Positions 1 through 9,450 are shown, counted from the stretch's first letter. The stretch: 64,000 nt of DNA from Sphingomonas ginkgonis (GCF_003970925.1 NZ_RWJF01000001.1:1668501-1732500); one strand, 5' to 3'. Made by a program: numbers and translations. The notes: a model not told the origin generated them from the letters alone.

Positions 1-32
1 ACAGGCGAGCAGCATCCATTGAGCGTGAGGGA

Positions 33-917
33 GTGCCGGTGAAGGGGATCATCTTGGCTGGCGGGAGCGGAAGTCGCCTGTACCCGGCCACCCTGTCGGT
101 CTCTAAGCAGCTGCTGCCCGTCTACGACAAGCCGATGATCTACTATCCGCTTGGCGTCCACATGCTGGCGGGCATTCGCGAGATCCTGATCATCTCCACT
201 CCCTGGGACCTGCCGCGGTTCGAGGCGCTGCTCGGCGACGGAGCGAACTTCGGGATCAATTTGTCCTATGCCGAACAGGCCGCCCCGAACGGACTGGCCG
301 AAGCGTTCATCATCGGTCGCGAGTTCATCGGCGGGGACAGCGTCGCGCTCGTGCTTGGCGACAACATCTTCTACGGCGCCAACCTGTCGCAGTTGGTCCA
401 GTCGGCCGCAAAGCTCGAGCAGGGAGCTACCGTGTTCGCCTATGCGGTCGACGATCCTGAGCGGTACGGAGTTGTCGAATTCGACGCCAGTAACCGCGCT
501 CTGTCGATCGAGGAGAAGCCTGCCAACCCGCGGTCTCATTGGGCAGTCACCGGGCTCTACTTCTACGACAATCAGGTCGTCGACATAGCAGCCAAGCTGG
601 CCCCATCCGAGCGTGGTGAACTCGAGATCACCGACGTGAACCGGGTTTATCTGGAGCGCGGACAGCTGAGCGTATCGCGGCTTGGGCGGGGCTATGCCTG
701 GCTGGATACGGGAACCCACGACAGCCTGCACGATGCGGGCTCCTTTGTCCGTACGTTGGAATCGCGGACGGGCTCCAAGCTGATGTGCCCGGAAGAGATC
801 GGTCTCCAGATGGGCTATCTCACCCCCGAACAGATCCGCGTTCGTGCCGACCAGCTCGGCAAGACCGACTATGCCCGCTATCTCCGTCGTTGCGCCGACG
901 AAGTCGCCCATGCTTGA
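33..917 (+). CDS. rfbA: Glucose-1-phosphate thymidylyltransferase (RmlA)
   Basis: Makes dTDP-glucose from glucose-1-phosphate and dTTP, the first step of dTDP-L-rhamnose synthesis in the cytoplasm. The N-terminus carries the nucleotidyltransferase signature [13 protein letters not shown], followed by [16 protein letters not shown] and LGDNIFYG, all typical of RmlA; 294 aa matches the family. Two GTG starts are possible, at 33 and at 39. The purine-rich GAGGGAG (27-33) is too close to the first and well spaced for the second, so 39 (protein starting MKGIILAGG) may be the true start. It is the first gene of a coupled rhamnose operon: the next start codon lies 8 bases inside its end. The promoter must lie upstream of the window. 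Confidence 0.96.
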   Translation: MPVKGIILAGGSGSRLYPATLSVSKQLLPVYDKPMIYYPLGVHMLAGIREILIISTPWDLPRFEALLGDGANFGINLSYAEQAAPNGLAEAFIIGREFIGGDSVALVLGDNIFYGANLSQLVQSAAKLEQGATVFAYAVDDPERYGVVEFDASNRALSIEEKPANPRSHWAVTGLYFYDNQVVDIAAKLAPSERGELEITDVNRVYLERGQLSVSRLGRGYAWLDTGTHDSLHDAGSFVRTLESRTGSKLMCPEEIGLQMGYLTPEQIRVRADQLGKTDYARYLRRCADEVAHA

Positions 918-1464
918 GGTTCGGTCGCTCCCGCTCGAAGGTTTGCTCGAGCTGGTGCCCACCCGCTTTGCCGACGAGCGGGGATTCTTTTCCGAGACTT
1001 ACAACGCGCAGGTCTGGCGCGAGTCCGGGCTGGTGTTCGACTTCGTCCAGGAGAACCACAGTCTGTCGCGGTCGCCCGGCGTTCTGCGCGGACTCCATTA
1101 TCAGCTTCCGCCCGCCGCCCAGACCAAAGTCGTTAGAGTGACCCGCGGCCGGATCTTCGATGTCGCCGTCGACATCCGCCGCGGATCCCCCACGTTCGGG
1201 AAGTGGGTGGGCATCCAGCTTTCCGCCGAGCAGTGGAACCAGCTGCTTGTCCCGGTCGGATTTGCACACGGGTTCGTCACCCTCGAGCCCGGCACGGAGG
1301 TCCAGTATAAGGTGACCCACTGTTACAGTCCTGCCGACGAGCGGGTGATCCGGTTCGATGATCCGGCGATCGGAATCGACTGGCCGGTCGATTCGGTTGA
1401 GGTCACGCTGTCGGCTAAGGACCGTTCCGCGCCCCTGCTCGCCGACGCGGAGCTGTTCTCATGA
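910..1464 (+). CDS. rfbC: dTDP-4-dehydrorhamnose 3,5-epimerase (RmlC)
   Basis: Epimerises dTDP-4-keto-6-deoxyglucose at C3 and C5, the third step to dTDP-L-rhamnose. The 184-aa protein shows the cupin core with [20 protein letters not shown] and GVLRGLHYQ (active-site His) and the late motif PVGFAHGFV. An open frame continues upstream to 844, but the ATG at 910 ([11 protein letters not shown]) gives the normal length and places the start 8 bases inside rfbA, consistent with translational coupling. The gene ends in an ATGA overlap with rfbB. Order A-C-B-D differs from the E. coli B-D-A-C order but is common in alphaproteobacteria. Confidence 0.95.
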   Translation: MLEVRSLPLEGLLELVPTRFADERGFFSETYNAQVWRESGLVFDFVQENHSLSRSPGVLRGLHYQLPPAAQTKVVRVTRGRIFDVAVDIRRGSPTFGKWVGIQLSAEQWNQLLVPVGFAHGFVTLEPGTEVQYKVTHCYSPADERVIRFDDPAIGIDWPVDSVEVTLSAKDRSAPLLADAELFS

Positions 1465-2525
1465 CGATGACCGTCATGGTGACGGGCGGCGCCGGCTTCA
1501 TCGGTAGCGCGGTGGTGCGGCTGCTGGTCGGGCGCGGGTTCCGGGTGATCAACCTCGACAAGCTGACCTACTCGGGGAACCTCGCCTCGCTGAGCTCAGT
1601 CGAGGACCGATCAAACTACCGGTTTGTGCAGGCCGATATCGCAGACCGCGCGCGGGTTCAGGCGTTGCTCGAGGAGGAGCAGGTCGACGCTATCATGCAC
1701 CTAGCCGCCGAGAGCCACGTCGACCGCTCGATCGACGGCCCCGAGGTGTTTGTCTCGACCAACATCGTCGGGACCTTTCATCTGCTCCAGGCGGCGCTGG
1801 GCTATTGGTCGGCGCTGAAAGGTGAGAGGCGCGAGCGGTTCCGCTTCCATCATGTCTCGACGGACGAGGTGTTCGGCGACCTGCCGCTGACCGGGCCCGA
1901 GCGGTTTCGCGAAGATACGCCGTACGATCCCTCGTCGCCCTACTCGGCTTCGAAGGCAGCGTCCGACCATCTCGTCCGGGCCTGGCACCGCACCTACGGA
2001 TTACCGGCGGTGATGTCGAACTGCTCGAACAATTACGGGCCGTTCCACTTTCCGGAAAAGCTGATCCCGCTGATCATCCTCAATGCGCTCGAGGGCAAGG
2101 AACTGCCGGTCTACGGGGCGGGCGAGAACGTGCGCGATTGGCTGTTCGTCGAGGACCATGCGCTGGCGCTGGAGGCGGTGCTCACCCGTGGACAGGTCGG
2201 GGAAAGCTACAATATCGGCGGCGACGCCGAGCGGAGCAATCTCACGGTCGTCGAAACGATCTGCGATCTCGTGGATCGGCGCGGGGCGCTCCTCGGCGGG
2301 AAGCCCCGGCGCGCGTTGATCCGCTTCGTGGCGGACCGGCCGGGGCATGATCATCGCTATGCAATCGACGCGTCGAAGATCGCCCGGGAGCTTGGATGGC
2401 GGCCCGAGCAGAGCTTCGATGCGGGGCTGGCGACCACGATCGACTGGTATCTGGCGAATGAATGGTGGTGGCGGCCGCTGCGCGAGCGGTGTTACGCCGG
2501 CGAGCGGCTCGGGGTCGCAATTTGA
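1461..2525 (+). CDS. rfbB: dTDP-glucose 4,6-dehydratase (RmlB)
   Basis: Second step of dTDP-rhamnose synthesis: NAD-dependent conversion of dTDP-glucose to dTDP-4-keto-6-deoxyglucose. This is an extended SDR protein of 354 aa with the Rossmann motif GGAGFIGS near the N-terminus, [19 protein letters not shown] and the catalytic YSASKAASD (Tyr and Lys), then [15 protein letters not shown], which is diagnostic of RmlB. The start overlaps the rfbC stop by four bases (ATGA). A second ATG two codons downstream is an alternative. The stop is overlapped by the TTG start proposed for rfbD. Confidence 0.96.
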   Translation: MTMTVMVTGGAGFIGSAVVRLLVGRGFRVINLDKLTYSGNLASLSSVEDRSNYRFVQADIADRARVQALLEEEQVDAIMHLAAESHVDRSIDGPEVFVSTNIVGTFHLLQAALGYWSALKGERRERFRFHHVSTDEVFGDLPLTGPERFREDTPYDPSSPYSASKAASDHLVRAWHRTYGLPAVMSNCSNNYGPFHFPEKLIPLIILNALEGKELPVYGAGENVRDWLFVEDHALALEAVLTRGQVGESYNIGGDAERSNLTVVETICDLVDRRGALLGGKPRRALIRFVADRPGHDHRYAIDASKIARELGWRPEQSFDAGLATTIDWYLANEWWWRPLRERCYAGERLGVAI

Positions 2526-3400
2526 GGATCTTGGTGACCGGGCGGCAGGGGCAGCTCGCGCGTGCGTTGGCCGAGGCTTCCGAAGCCGATGGCGCGATCC
2601 AACTGCTGTTCGCTGGCCGACCCCACGTGGACCTGGAGCAGCCGGGCCAGCTTGCGGCGGCGATCAAAGCGGCGGCTCCCGACCTGGTCATCAACGCCGC
2701 CGCGTACACCGAGGTCGATCGCGCCGAGGACGAGCCTAAGCGAGCAATGCGGGTCAATGGCGCCGCCGCGGGTGAGGCGGCCGAAGCCGCTCGTGCGGCG
2801 GGTGCTCCGATCATTCAGATCTCGACCGACTATGTGTTCGATGGCCAGGGCTCGGGTGCGTGGCGCGAGGAGGCGCGGGTCGGGCCCTTGTCTGTGTATG
2901 GTCGAACAAAGCTTGCAGGCGAGGAGGCCGTGCGTGGGGTGAGCCCGGATCATCTGATCGTCCGCACCGCCTGGGTCTACAGTTCCTGGGGCCGAAACTT
3001 CGTCCGCACCATGCTAGGCGCCGCTGCCCAGCGCGACACGCTAACCGTGGTCGACGACCAGGTCGGCTCTCCGACGAGTGCGGTGGATCTTGCCGGCGCG
3101 CTGCTGACGGCCGGTCGACGGGCGCTGCGCGGGGAGGGGCTCGGAAGAACCTATCACTGTGCGGGAAGCGGAGAGACCAGCTGGTTTGGTTTCGCGACCG
3201 AGATCATGCGGACTGCCCGCGAGGCCGGGCTGCCGACTGCTGCGGTCGAACCGGTACCGAGCTCGCGCTGGCCGACCAAAGCGGTGCGGCCGAGGAACTC
3301 CGTGCTGGACAGCCGTCGCTTTGCCGAGACATTCGGAGTTCGGCTGCCGGAATGGCAGGAGTCCGTAGCTGCGGTGGTCGGGCGGCTGGCAACGGCCTGA
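2522..3400 (+). CDS. rfbD: dTDP-4-dehydrorhamnose reductase (RmlD)
   Basis: Last step of the pathway: NADPH-dependent reduction to dTDP-L-rhamnose. The 292-aa product starts [13 protein letters not shown] (nucleotide-binding loop) and contains [21 protein letters not shown] and the catalytic YGRTKLAGE, then [14 protein letters not shown], all RmlD hallmarks. The best start is the TTG at 2522, which overlaps the rfbB stop (TTGA); in-frame upstream sequence back to 2462 is arginine/alanine-rich and lies inside rfbB, so I reject it. The stop shares one base with the next ATG (TGATG). The unusual start codon plus overlap suggests expression by coupling to rfbB. Confidence 0.93.
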   Translation: MRILVTGRQGQLARALAEASEADGAIQLLFAGRPHVDLEQPGQLAAAIKAAAPDLVINAAAYTEVDRAEDEPKRAMRVNGAAAGEAAEAARAAGAPIIQISTDYVFDGQGSGAWREEARVGPLSVYGRTKLAGEEAVRGVSPDHLIVRTAWVYSSWGRNFVRTMLGAAAQRDTLTVVDDQVGSPTSAVDLAGALLTAGRRALRGEGLGRTYHCAGSGETSWFGFATEIMRTAREAGLPTAAVEPVPSSRWPTKAVRPRNSVLDSRRFAETFGVRLPEWQESVAAVVGRLATA

Positions 3401-4503
3401 TGCGGGTTCTCGCCTTCACCAAATATGATTGCGAGGCCGCCAGCACGCGCCAGCGCCTGCTCCAGTACCTACCTACGTTCGCCGCGGCGGGCATTGAGGT
3501 GGAGGTCCAGCCGCTGCTCGGGAACGACTATGTCCGGCATCTGGCTTCCGGCGCAGGCTACTCCCGAGCAGCGCTGGCGCGGTCCTATGGCGAGCGCGCG
3601 AGGCGGCTGCTCGCCCGACCCGACTACGACCTGCTCTGGGTCTACGCCGAGCTATTTCCCTATCTTCCCGGACGAGCCGAGCGCCTGGCGTTCCGCAGCG
3701 GGCGGCCGCTGGTCTACGACTGGGATGATGCATTCTTCGAACCCTACCGCGATCCGCGCCGCCCGTGGCTGATGCGGCTGCTGCTGCAGAACAAGCTGCA
3801 ACCGCTGATCGCCGGGGCCGGAGCCTGTACCTGTGGTAACGAGTATCTCCGGGACATCGCCGCACAATGGTGCGAGCGCGCGATCATCGTACCCACGGTG
3901 GTCGACACGAACCGCTACGAGCCGATTGCGAAGCTGGTTGCGGGTGACCCGGTAGTCATTGGCTGGATCGGCTCTCCCACGACCTGGCCCAACGTCCGCC
4001 CATTGCTTCCGCTCATCGCCCGGCTGCGGAAGCAGTGGAACGTTCGCCTGCGAGTTGTCGGCGCTGGAGCCTCAGCCGAGCGCGACCGGATCGATGGCGT
4101 CGACTTCATCGAGTGGAGCGAAGAGAGCGAAATCGCCGAGGTACAGGCGATGGACATCGGGATCATGCCACTCGACGATTCACTCTTCAACCGTGGCAAG
4201 AGCGGTTACAAGCTGATCCAGTACATGGCCTGCGGACTGCCGACTGTCGCCTCGCCAGTCGGGGTTAACCGAGAGATCGTCACGCCGGAAACAGGGTTCC
4301 TCGTCGACGACGAGGCCGGGTGGGCCAATGCGCTGTCGGCGTTGATCCGGGACGCCGACCTGCGTCGGCGGATGGGCGCGGCAGGACGGGCGCGGGCGGT
4401 GGAGCGCTATTCGCTCGCGTCGCAGGCTCCGACCCTGGTTGAACTCTTCCGTGATCTCACCTCCAGTTCCGTCGCCTCCCGGACGAGCGAAGCAATTAGC
4501 TGA
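3400..4503 (+). CDS. Glycosyltransferase, family 4 type
   Basis: Probable GT-B retaining glycosyltransferase of 367 aa for assembly of a rhamnose-containing polysaccharide. The C-terminal half shows the GT4 pattern: IGWIGSPTTWPNVRPLLP, a D-I-G-I-M-P-L turn, then KSGYKLIQYMACGLPTVASPVG and NREIV (donor-binding acidic region). The N-terminus begins [19 protein letters not shown]. The start ATG at 3400 overlaps the rfbD stop by one base; the long upstream extension of this frame lies inside rfbD and is not coding. The stop again shares one base with asnB (TGATG), so the gene is embedded in the rhamnose operon. Donor and acceptor cannot be deduced; rhamnose is an inference from context. Confidence 0.88.
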   Translation: MRVLAFTKYDCEAASTRQRLLQYLPTFAAAGIEVEVQPLLGNDYVRHLASGAGYSRAALARSYGERARRLLARPDYDLLWVYAELFPYLPGRAERLAFRSGRPLVYDWDDAFFEPYRDPRRPWLMRLLLQNKLQPLIAGAGACTCGNEYLRDIAAQWCERAIIVPTVVDTNRYEPIAKLVAGDPVVIGWIGSPTTWPNVRPLLPLIARLRKQWNVRLRVVGAGASAERDRIDGVDFIEWSEESEIAEVQAMDIGIMPLDDSLFNRGKSGYKLIQYMACGLPTVASPVGVNREIVTPETGFLVDDEAGWANALSALIRDADLRRRMGAAGRARAVERYSLASQAPTLVELFRDLTSSSVASRTSEAIS

Positions 4504-6491
4504 TGTGCGGGCTGCTCGGCATTTTCTCGGGAGGGCAGCCGGCGCGCGAAGCGCTCGCAACGATGGCGGGGACGTTGGCGCATCGCGGTCCGGATGACGA
4601 AGGCCTGTGGCTCGACCCGGAAGCGGGGATCGCGTTCGGGCACCGGCGGTTGGCCATCGTGGACCTGTCGCCCGCCGGCCACGAACCCATGCACAGCGCC
4701 TCGGGGCGGCTGACGGTCACCTTCAACGGGGAGATCTACAACCATCTCGAGCTGCGGCGCGAGCTGGAACGACGCGGACAGGCGCCGGCGGCAGGATGGC
4801 GTGGGCACAGCGACATCGAGACGCTGGTCGAGGCGGTCGAGCATTGGGGGCTCGAGACGGCGCTGACCCAGGCCGTCGGCATGTTCGCGTTGGCGATGTG
4901 GGACCGGCGCGGCCGCCAGCTCCACCTCGTCCGCGACCGGTTCGGCGAGAAGCCGCTCTATTACGGCTGGGCAGGGCATGACTTCGTCTTCGCGTCCGAG
5001 CTGAAATCCCTGCGCGCGCACCCCGCGTTCGCCGCGCCGATCCGGCGAGAGTCGGTCGGGTTGCTCGCCGCACGCAACTACATTCCGGCGCCGCACAGCA
5101 TCTACGAGGGCGTGTTCAAGCTCGAGCCGGGCTGCGTGCTGACGCTCGACCGGGCGGCGGCGGCAAACCCGTTGCGCGATCCGCCGCGCGTCGGTGGCAG
5201 GTCAGGAGGGGCGGTGCTCACCCGCTACTGGTCCTACCGGCAAGTGGTCGAAGAGGGGTTGGCCGATCCGATCCTTGATGAAGCGGACGCACGCGACGCG
5301 CTCGAACACGCGCTTGGCACCGCGATCGCCGGGCAGGCGGTGGCAGACGTACCCGTCGGAGCCTTTCTCTCGGGCGGCATCGACAGCTCGGCCGTGGTCG
5401 CCATGTACCAGCGACACAGCAACGTGCCGGTGCGCACCTTCTCGATCGGGTTCGAGGAGAAGGCCTACAACGAGGCGCCGTTCGCCCGGGCGGTCGCCGC
5501 CGAGCTTGGCACGGTCCATCACGAGCAAATCGTTACCGACCGCGACGCTCGCGACGTCATCCCGCTCCTGCCGTCCATCTACGACGAGCCGTTCGCCGAC
5601 AGTTCTCAGATCCCGACCTATCTGGTGAGCCGGTTCGCCCGCTCGCAGGTGACCGTTGCGCTCTCGGGCGATGGCGGAGACGAGCTGTTCGCAGGGTACA
5701 ACCGGCACTTCCAGGCGCCACGGCTCTGGCAGAGTCTGAGCCGGGTACCGCGGCATCTGCGGCAGCTGGCCGGCGCTCCGCTCAGCCGGTTGTCGTCGGA
5801 CCTGCTGGGGCAGGTCGCGGGACTCGCCGGGCAGCGGCAGGGTCATGCCGGTGCCAAGCTTAAGAAGGCGCTTCGGGTCGCCGGGAGCGCGCGAAGCTTC
5901 GACGATGTTTATTCGAGCTTTCTCGACGAGTGGAGCTTCGAAGCCAGCCCGGTGCGCGGTCTGACTGGAAAGCGCCACGCCTGGGATCTGGACGCCGGAG
6001 CGGCCGCACCCGACGTGGTGCGAACCATGTATTGCGACGCGGTCACCTATCTGCCCGATGACATCCTGTGCAAGGTCGACCGGGCCGCAATGGCGGTCAG
6101 CCTTGAAACCCGCGTGCCCTTCCTCGACCATCGCCTCGCCGCGGTGGCGGCCAGGATCCCGATCGGCATGAAGGTGCGCGACGGTGTCGGGAAGAGCATC
6201 CTGCGCGAGCTGTTGTTCGACATGGCGCCGCGAGCCCTGTTCGAGCGACCCAAGGCCGGTTTCGCGGTGCCGATCGGGGAGTGGTTGAAGGGGCCCCTGC
6301 GACCCTGGGCCGAGAGCCTCCTCGATCCCCGCCGGCTGGCGAACGAGGGCTGGTGGGAGCCGGCGCTGATCAGCCGCCGATGGCAGGATCATCTCGCCGG
6401 GCGGCGAGACTCGACACCGGCGCTTTGGGCCGTGCTGATGTTCCAGGCGTGGCTCGACCAACCGGCTGCGGAGCGCTCGGCCGCAGCCTAG
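4503..6491 (+). CDS. asnB: Asparagine synthase-like amidotransferase (glutamine-hydrolysing)
   Basis: Class II glutamine amidotransferase fused to an AMP-forming synthetase, 662 aa. MCGLLGIFSG gives the N-terminal nucleophile Cys2; RGPDDEGLW, GHRRLAIVDLS and FNGEIYNH follow. The synthetase P-loop SGGIDS is at residues 290-295, with ALSGDGGDELFAGYNRH and KVDRAAMAVSLETRVPFLDH later. It is longer than E. coli AsnB and resembles AsnB paralogues found in exopolysaccharide loci, which may amidate a sugar acid rather than make free asparagine; that role is inference. It is coupled to the upstream glycosyltransferase by a one-base overlap and converges on the ABC transporter with a four-base overlap of the 3' ends. 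Confidence 0.9.
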   Translation: MCGLLGIFSGGQPAREALATMAGTLAHRGPDDEGLWLDPEAGIAFGHRRLAIVDLSPAGHEPMHSASGRLTVTFNGEIYNHLELRRELERRGQAPAAGWRGHSDIETLVEAVEHWGLETALTQAVGMFALAMWDRRGRQLHLVRDRFGEKPLYYGWAGHDFVFASELKSLRAHPAFAAPIRRESVGLLAARNYIPAPHSIYEGVFKLEPGCVLTLDRAAAANPLRDPPRVGGRSGGAVLTRYWSYRQVVEEGLADPILDEADARDALEHALGTAIAGQAVADVPVGAFLSGGIDSSAVVAMYQRHSNVPVRTFSIGFEEKAYNEAPFARAVAAELGTVHHEQIVTDRDARDVIPLLPSIYDEPFADSSQIPTYLVSRFARSQVTVALSGDGGDELFAGYNRHFQAPRLWQSLSRVPRHLRQLAGAPLSRLSSDLLGQVAGLAGQRQGHAGAKLKKALRVAGSARSFDDVYSSFLDEWSFEASPVRGLTGKRHAWDLDAGAAAPDVVRTMYCDAVTYLPDDILCKVDRAAMAVSLETRVPFLDHRLAAVAARIPIGMKVRDGVGKSILRELLFDMAPRALFERPKAGFAVPIGEWLKGPLRPWAESLLDPRRLANEGWWEPALISRRWQDHLAGRRDSTPALWAVLMFQAWLDQPAAERSAAA

Positions 6492-8164
6492 GCGATGCAG
6501 CCATGCTCGAGCCGGATGACCTGGTCGCAGCCCGCCACGCTGCCTGGTCGGTGCGAGATGATCAGGATGGTCCGGCCTTCCGCTTGAAGGCTGTCGAGCA
6601 CGCGAATGACCGCCTCCTCGGTCTCTGCGTCGAGCGCGCTGGTCGGTTCGTCCAGGATGAGCAGCGGGGCTTGCTTGTAGATGGCACGCGCGAGGCCGAT
6701 CCGCTGGCGCTGGCCACCGGATAGCCTCACGCCTTGCTCGCCGGCGAACGTGTCGAGGCCGTCGGGGAGGGTGGCGAGCCAGGGTCCGAGTTGCGCCTGT
6801 TCGAGGGCGCGCATGACCGCCGCGCGATCGATTGGATGGTCGAGTCCGGCCATTGCGACGTTGGCGGCGAGGCTGGCATCGAACAGGAATACCGATTGGG
6901 GGACATGGGCGATGTTGGCCTGCCATGCCGGCAGCAGCGCCGGGCCGATCCGGACGCCATCGGCGCTCATCGTTCCGATATCGGGGGTGAGCAGGCCCAT
7001 GATCAGATCCGCCAGCGTGCTCTTGCCCGAGCCGCTGCGACCGACCAGCGCGGTGCGGCTGCCGACGGGGATCGTCAGCATTACTCCATCAATCGCAGCT
7101 TCGGTACAACCTTCGTAGGCGAAGCCTATGTCCTCGAGCCGGAGCGCGGTCCGGAACGGCAGCGGCTGCTCCGGCCGGGCGGCGGCATGATCGGGAAGCG
7201 CGAGCAGGCCGACGACGTCGGCAGCGAATTGCCAATGGCCGCCGACCGCGGCGACAGCGCCGTAGATCTGTTGGAGCAGGGGCAGGAGCCGCTGCGCGCC
7301 AAGCGCCAGCGCGCCGAGCGCTGGCAGCGCGGCGCCGAGGCCGCCTTGGCGCGACGAGAAGAGCACTGCGACCGCGGCGAGCAGCAGGATGCCCAGTGGC
7401 TCGATGAGGAAGCGGGGAGCGGTTCCGAGCAGCGTGACCCTGAGCCGCGCGTCGACGATCTGGCGGTCGACCCGGCGGAACGCTTCCACATGCTGTTCCT
7501 GCGAGCCGTCGATCAGCACGTCGCGAATGCCGCCGAGGCTCTCCTGGACGAGCTGGATGCGGCGGTCGTAAGCGCTCCCGAGCTTGCGACTGTCGGCCGT
7601 GAGCGGACGGCGCGCAAGCAGCGACAGAGCGCCATAGGCGAGCGCGAGCAGCACGCCAGCCACCAGCACGAGCGGCCCGCTGATAACGAGCAGCCCGGCG
7701 ACAATGCATGCGGCGAGGACAAAGGCCACCAGCGCACGCAGCGATGGCAGGAGCACGACAAAGGTCAGCACCTGCACCTTCTCGAGCGCCGCCAGCGCGC
7801 CGCTGGAATGATGACGCAGGTGCCAGGCGTAGGGTTGGGCAAGCAGGCGTCGCTGGACGAGCAGGTCGAGATCGTGACCAGCCTCGAGCACCGTCCGGTT
7901 GCTCTCCCATTCAAGCAGAAGCCGGATCGCCGAAGCGGTGACGACCGCGCCGACGAACAGCATGGCGGCGGCGAGTGGCGGAAGCGTGGGGAGCAAGTGA
8001 AGCCGCTGCGTGGCCGCGCCAGTCAGCCCGGAGACGAAGGGGACGACGGTACCGAGAGTCACCAGCTCGGCCGCGCCCCCGAGCAGCATGAGCAGGAGCA
8101 ACAGCAGGAGCTCGCGTCGGCGGGCTGCGGGAAGGGCGGCCAGCAGCGAGCGCAGCAGCGTCAT
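6488..8164 (-). CDS. ABC exporter, fused permease-ATPase
   Basis: Type IV-fold (MsbA/HlyB-like) half transporter of 558 aa. The N-terminal part has about six hydrophobic segments, beginning with a leucine-rich stretch near residues 18-35. The ATPase has Walker A GRSGSGKST around residues 373-381, signature LSGGQRQRIGLARAI near 478, Walker B LLILDEPTSALD near 500 and the switch His in ISHRPGS. It would act as a homodimer in the inner membrane. Its position tail-to-tail with the rhamnose/asnB operon suggests export of a lipid-linked glycan or precursor, but no substrate can be read from the sequence. Its start overlaps the stop of the preceding small membrane gene by four bases (ATGA), so the two are probably co-transcribed. 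Confidence 0.88.
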   Translation of the reverse strand: MTLLRSLLAALPAARRRELLLLLLLMLLGGAAELVTLGTVVPFVSGLTGAATQRLHLLPTLPPLAAAMLFVGAVVTASAIRLLLEWESNRTVLEAGHDLDLLVQRRLLAQPYAWHLRHHSSGALAALEKVQVLTFVVLLPSLRALVAFVLAACIVAGLLVISGPLVLVAGVLLALAYGALSLLARRPLTADSRKLGSAYDRRIQLVQESLGGIRDVLIDGSQEQHVEAFRRVDRQIVDARLRVTLLGTAPRFLIEPLGILLLAAVAVLFSSRQGGLGAALPALGALALGAQRLLPLLQQIYGAVAAVGGHWQFAADVVGLLALPDHAAARPEQPLPFRTALRLEDIGFAYEGCTEAAIDGVMLTIPVGSRTALVGRSGSGKSTLADLIMGLLTPDIGTMSADGVRIGPALLPAWQANIAHVPQSVFLFDASLAANVAMAGLDHPIDRAAVMRALEQAQLGPWLATLPDGLDTFAGEQGVRLSGGQRQRIGLARAIYKQAPLLILDEPTSALDAETEEAVIRVLDSLQAEGRTILIISHRPGSVAGCDQVIRLEHGCIA

Positions 8165-8538
8165 GCTGTGGGGGGCACCGGCGCTTCGGCGCCGCCCGGC
8201 GAAGGATCATCCGCGGCAAACCGCTGGATGAAGAGGGCGGGGCGGCAGCGGACCGCCAGCAGCAGCAGGGTCGGCAGGATCATCGTCAGCAGGATGTCCT
8301 TGAACCCCTCGCCATATTGGTGCGCGGGGTCGGGCCAGCGCTCGACCCAGAGGTCGTTGATCTCGTTCAGAATCTCGAGGCCGAACACGATCAACCAGGG
8401 CCGCCAGCGGCCGATGTCGGTCCGTAGGAAAAGCGCCAAACCCAGTTGCAGCCCGACGCCGACGAGGACGTGGAGCGCATCCATGTCGAAACCGGTCGCA
8501 TGTTCGAGGAACTGCTTGAACGGATACCAGATGGGCAT
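8161..8538 (-). CDS. Small integral membrane protein, unknown function
   Basis: A 125-aa protein with about three hydrophobic segments: roughly residues 20-42, 48-62 (interrupted by acidic residues) and 78-95 (LLTMILPTLLLLAV). The C-terminal 25 residues are proline- and alanine-rich and probably cytoplasmic. I do not recognise a family. It is upstream of, and overlaps by four bases, the ABC exporter, so it may serve the same export step. The arrangement of acidic and aromatic residues (EILNEINDLWVERWPD) between the membrane segments is distinctive and would be a good anchor for a homology search. Confidence 0.7.
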   Translation of the reverse strand: MPIWYPFKQFLEHATGFDMDALHVLVGVGLQLGLALFLRTDIGRWRPWLIVFGLEILNEINDLWVERWPDPAHQYGEGFKDILLTMILPTLLLLAVRCRPALFIQRFAADDPSPGGAEAPVPPTA

Positions 8539-8544
8539 CGCAGA

Positions 8545-8724
8545 TCAGCGATCGATCGCTGCGGCAAACGATTTCCGGATAGGCATCGGCGATTGCCTCC
8601 TCACCGGATGCGCCGGGAACAGTGGTCCTGCCGTCGCAACTTGGCCGAATTGTCGAGCGAGCCGCTCGGCTACTACCCGCGCCCCGAGGTCGAGGCCAAG
8701 TTCAAAGATGCCGCTGACCACCAT
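8545..8724 (-). CDS. Possible small protein, 59 aa (uncertain)
   Basis: A short open frame ends 6 bases upstream of the small membrane protein gene. Its ATG at 8724 is preceded by a good ribosome-binding sequence (AGGAAAG, three to four bases upstream of the start). The product begins MVVSGIFELGLDLGARVV and has no recognisable domain. Third-position GC is only about 65 percent, lower than in neighbouring genes, and an overlapping frame on the other strand is equally open, so this may be spurious or a decayed remnant. Confidence 0.3.
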   Translation of the reverse strand: MVVSGIFELGLDLGARVVAERLARQFGQVATAGPLFPAHPVRRQSPMPIRKSFAAAIDR

Positions 8725-8972
8725 TGTCTTTCCTATGCTGGGATGATTGCTGCAGCGCAACAGCAGGCGGTTGCGCTTTTCTTGCCACATCTTGGGACGG
8801 CCGAGAGCCAAGCCTTGCGTCAGTTCTTGTTAAGGCACGGACCCTTAAGTATAGGCGCTGACGGGGTTCCCCGACTCCTGGGTTTAAGTCCCGGAAAGTC
8901 GGGGGAGAAATCGTCTCCGGCCGATCCGGTGACCCGGCGCGGCGGCGGCGGGCGTTTGGGGAGGGACCGGGT
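8725..8972. other. Intergenic region upstream of dksA, with leader hairpin
   Basis: No convincing gene lies between the possible small gene on the minus strand and dksA. An open plus-strand frame crosses the stretch from 8608 into dksA, but it has no good start and lower third-position GC. The notable content is an inverted repeat in the dksA leader (see the separate entry) and the AT-richer segment around 8825-8855, which is the likely promoter zone. Confidence 0.5.
8869..8904 (+). promoter_or_regulatory. Inverted repeat in the dksA leader
   Basis: CCCCGACT (8869-8876) pairs with AGTCGGGG (8897-8904). Inside it, CC and GGG (8877-8882, one bulged T) can pair with CCCGG (8890-8894) around a TTTAAGT loop. 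The hairpin starts about 100 bases before the dksA ATG and has no U-tract, so it is more likely a leader structure or operator than a terminator. Confidence 0.45.
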
Positions 8973-9437
8973 ATGGCAACCGCACTTGTCGATGTCTTCC
9001 AGCAACAGCCGGAATCGTTTGATCGTCTGATCCTGCCAATGGACTATCGTCCACATGAGGACGAGGAGTTCATGTGCGACCGGCATCGTGCTTATTTCCT
9101 CCGCAAGCTGCGGGACTGGAAAGAAGCGATCGTCGAGGAGTCGCGGGCGACGATGGCTCAGCTGCAGATCGACTCTCTGCGCGAACCGGATCTCGCGGAC
9201 CGTGCGTCTAGCGAGACCGACTGGGGTATCGAGCTCCGGACCCGCGACCGGCAGCGCAAGCTGATCGCCAAAATCGATGCGGCGATCCGCCGTCTCTACG
9301 CCGGCGAATATGGCTATTGCGACGTGACCGGCGAGCCGATCTCGCTTGGCCGGCTCGAGGCGCGGCCGATCGCCACCATGACCCTCGAGGCGCAGGAAAA
9401 GCACGAGCGTATCGAGCGGATCAGCCGCGACGACTGA
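8973..9437 (+). CDS. dksA: DksA-family RNA polymerase-binding regulator with a reduced zinc finger
   Basis: A 154-aa TraR/DksA protein that should bind the RNA polymerase secondary channel and, with ppGpp, adjust transcription during starvation. The N-terminal half forms the expected coiled coil (YFLRKLRDWKEAIVEESRATM through RDRQRKLIAKIDAAIRRL). The C-terminal globular motif reads YGYCDVTGEPISLGRLEARPIA. Only the first of the four zinc-finger cysteines is present: the CxxC partner is Gly and the second CxxC pair (after RLEARP) is TLEAQ. The fold is thus likely zinc-independent, as in other alphaproteobacterial DksA proteins. The ATG is preceded by GGGAGGG at suitable distance. It stands alone, followed by a hairpin. 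Confidence 0.92.
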   Translation: MATALVDVFQQQPESFDRLILPMDYRPHEDEEFMCDRHRAYFLRKLRDWKEAIVEESRATMAQLQIDSLREPDLADRASSETDWGIELRTRDRQRKLIAKIDAAIRRLYAGEYGYCDVTGEPISLGRLEARPIATMTLEAQEKHERIERISRDD

Positions 9438-9450
9438 CGCTGTTCGTAAA

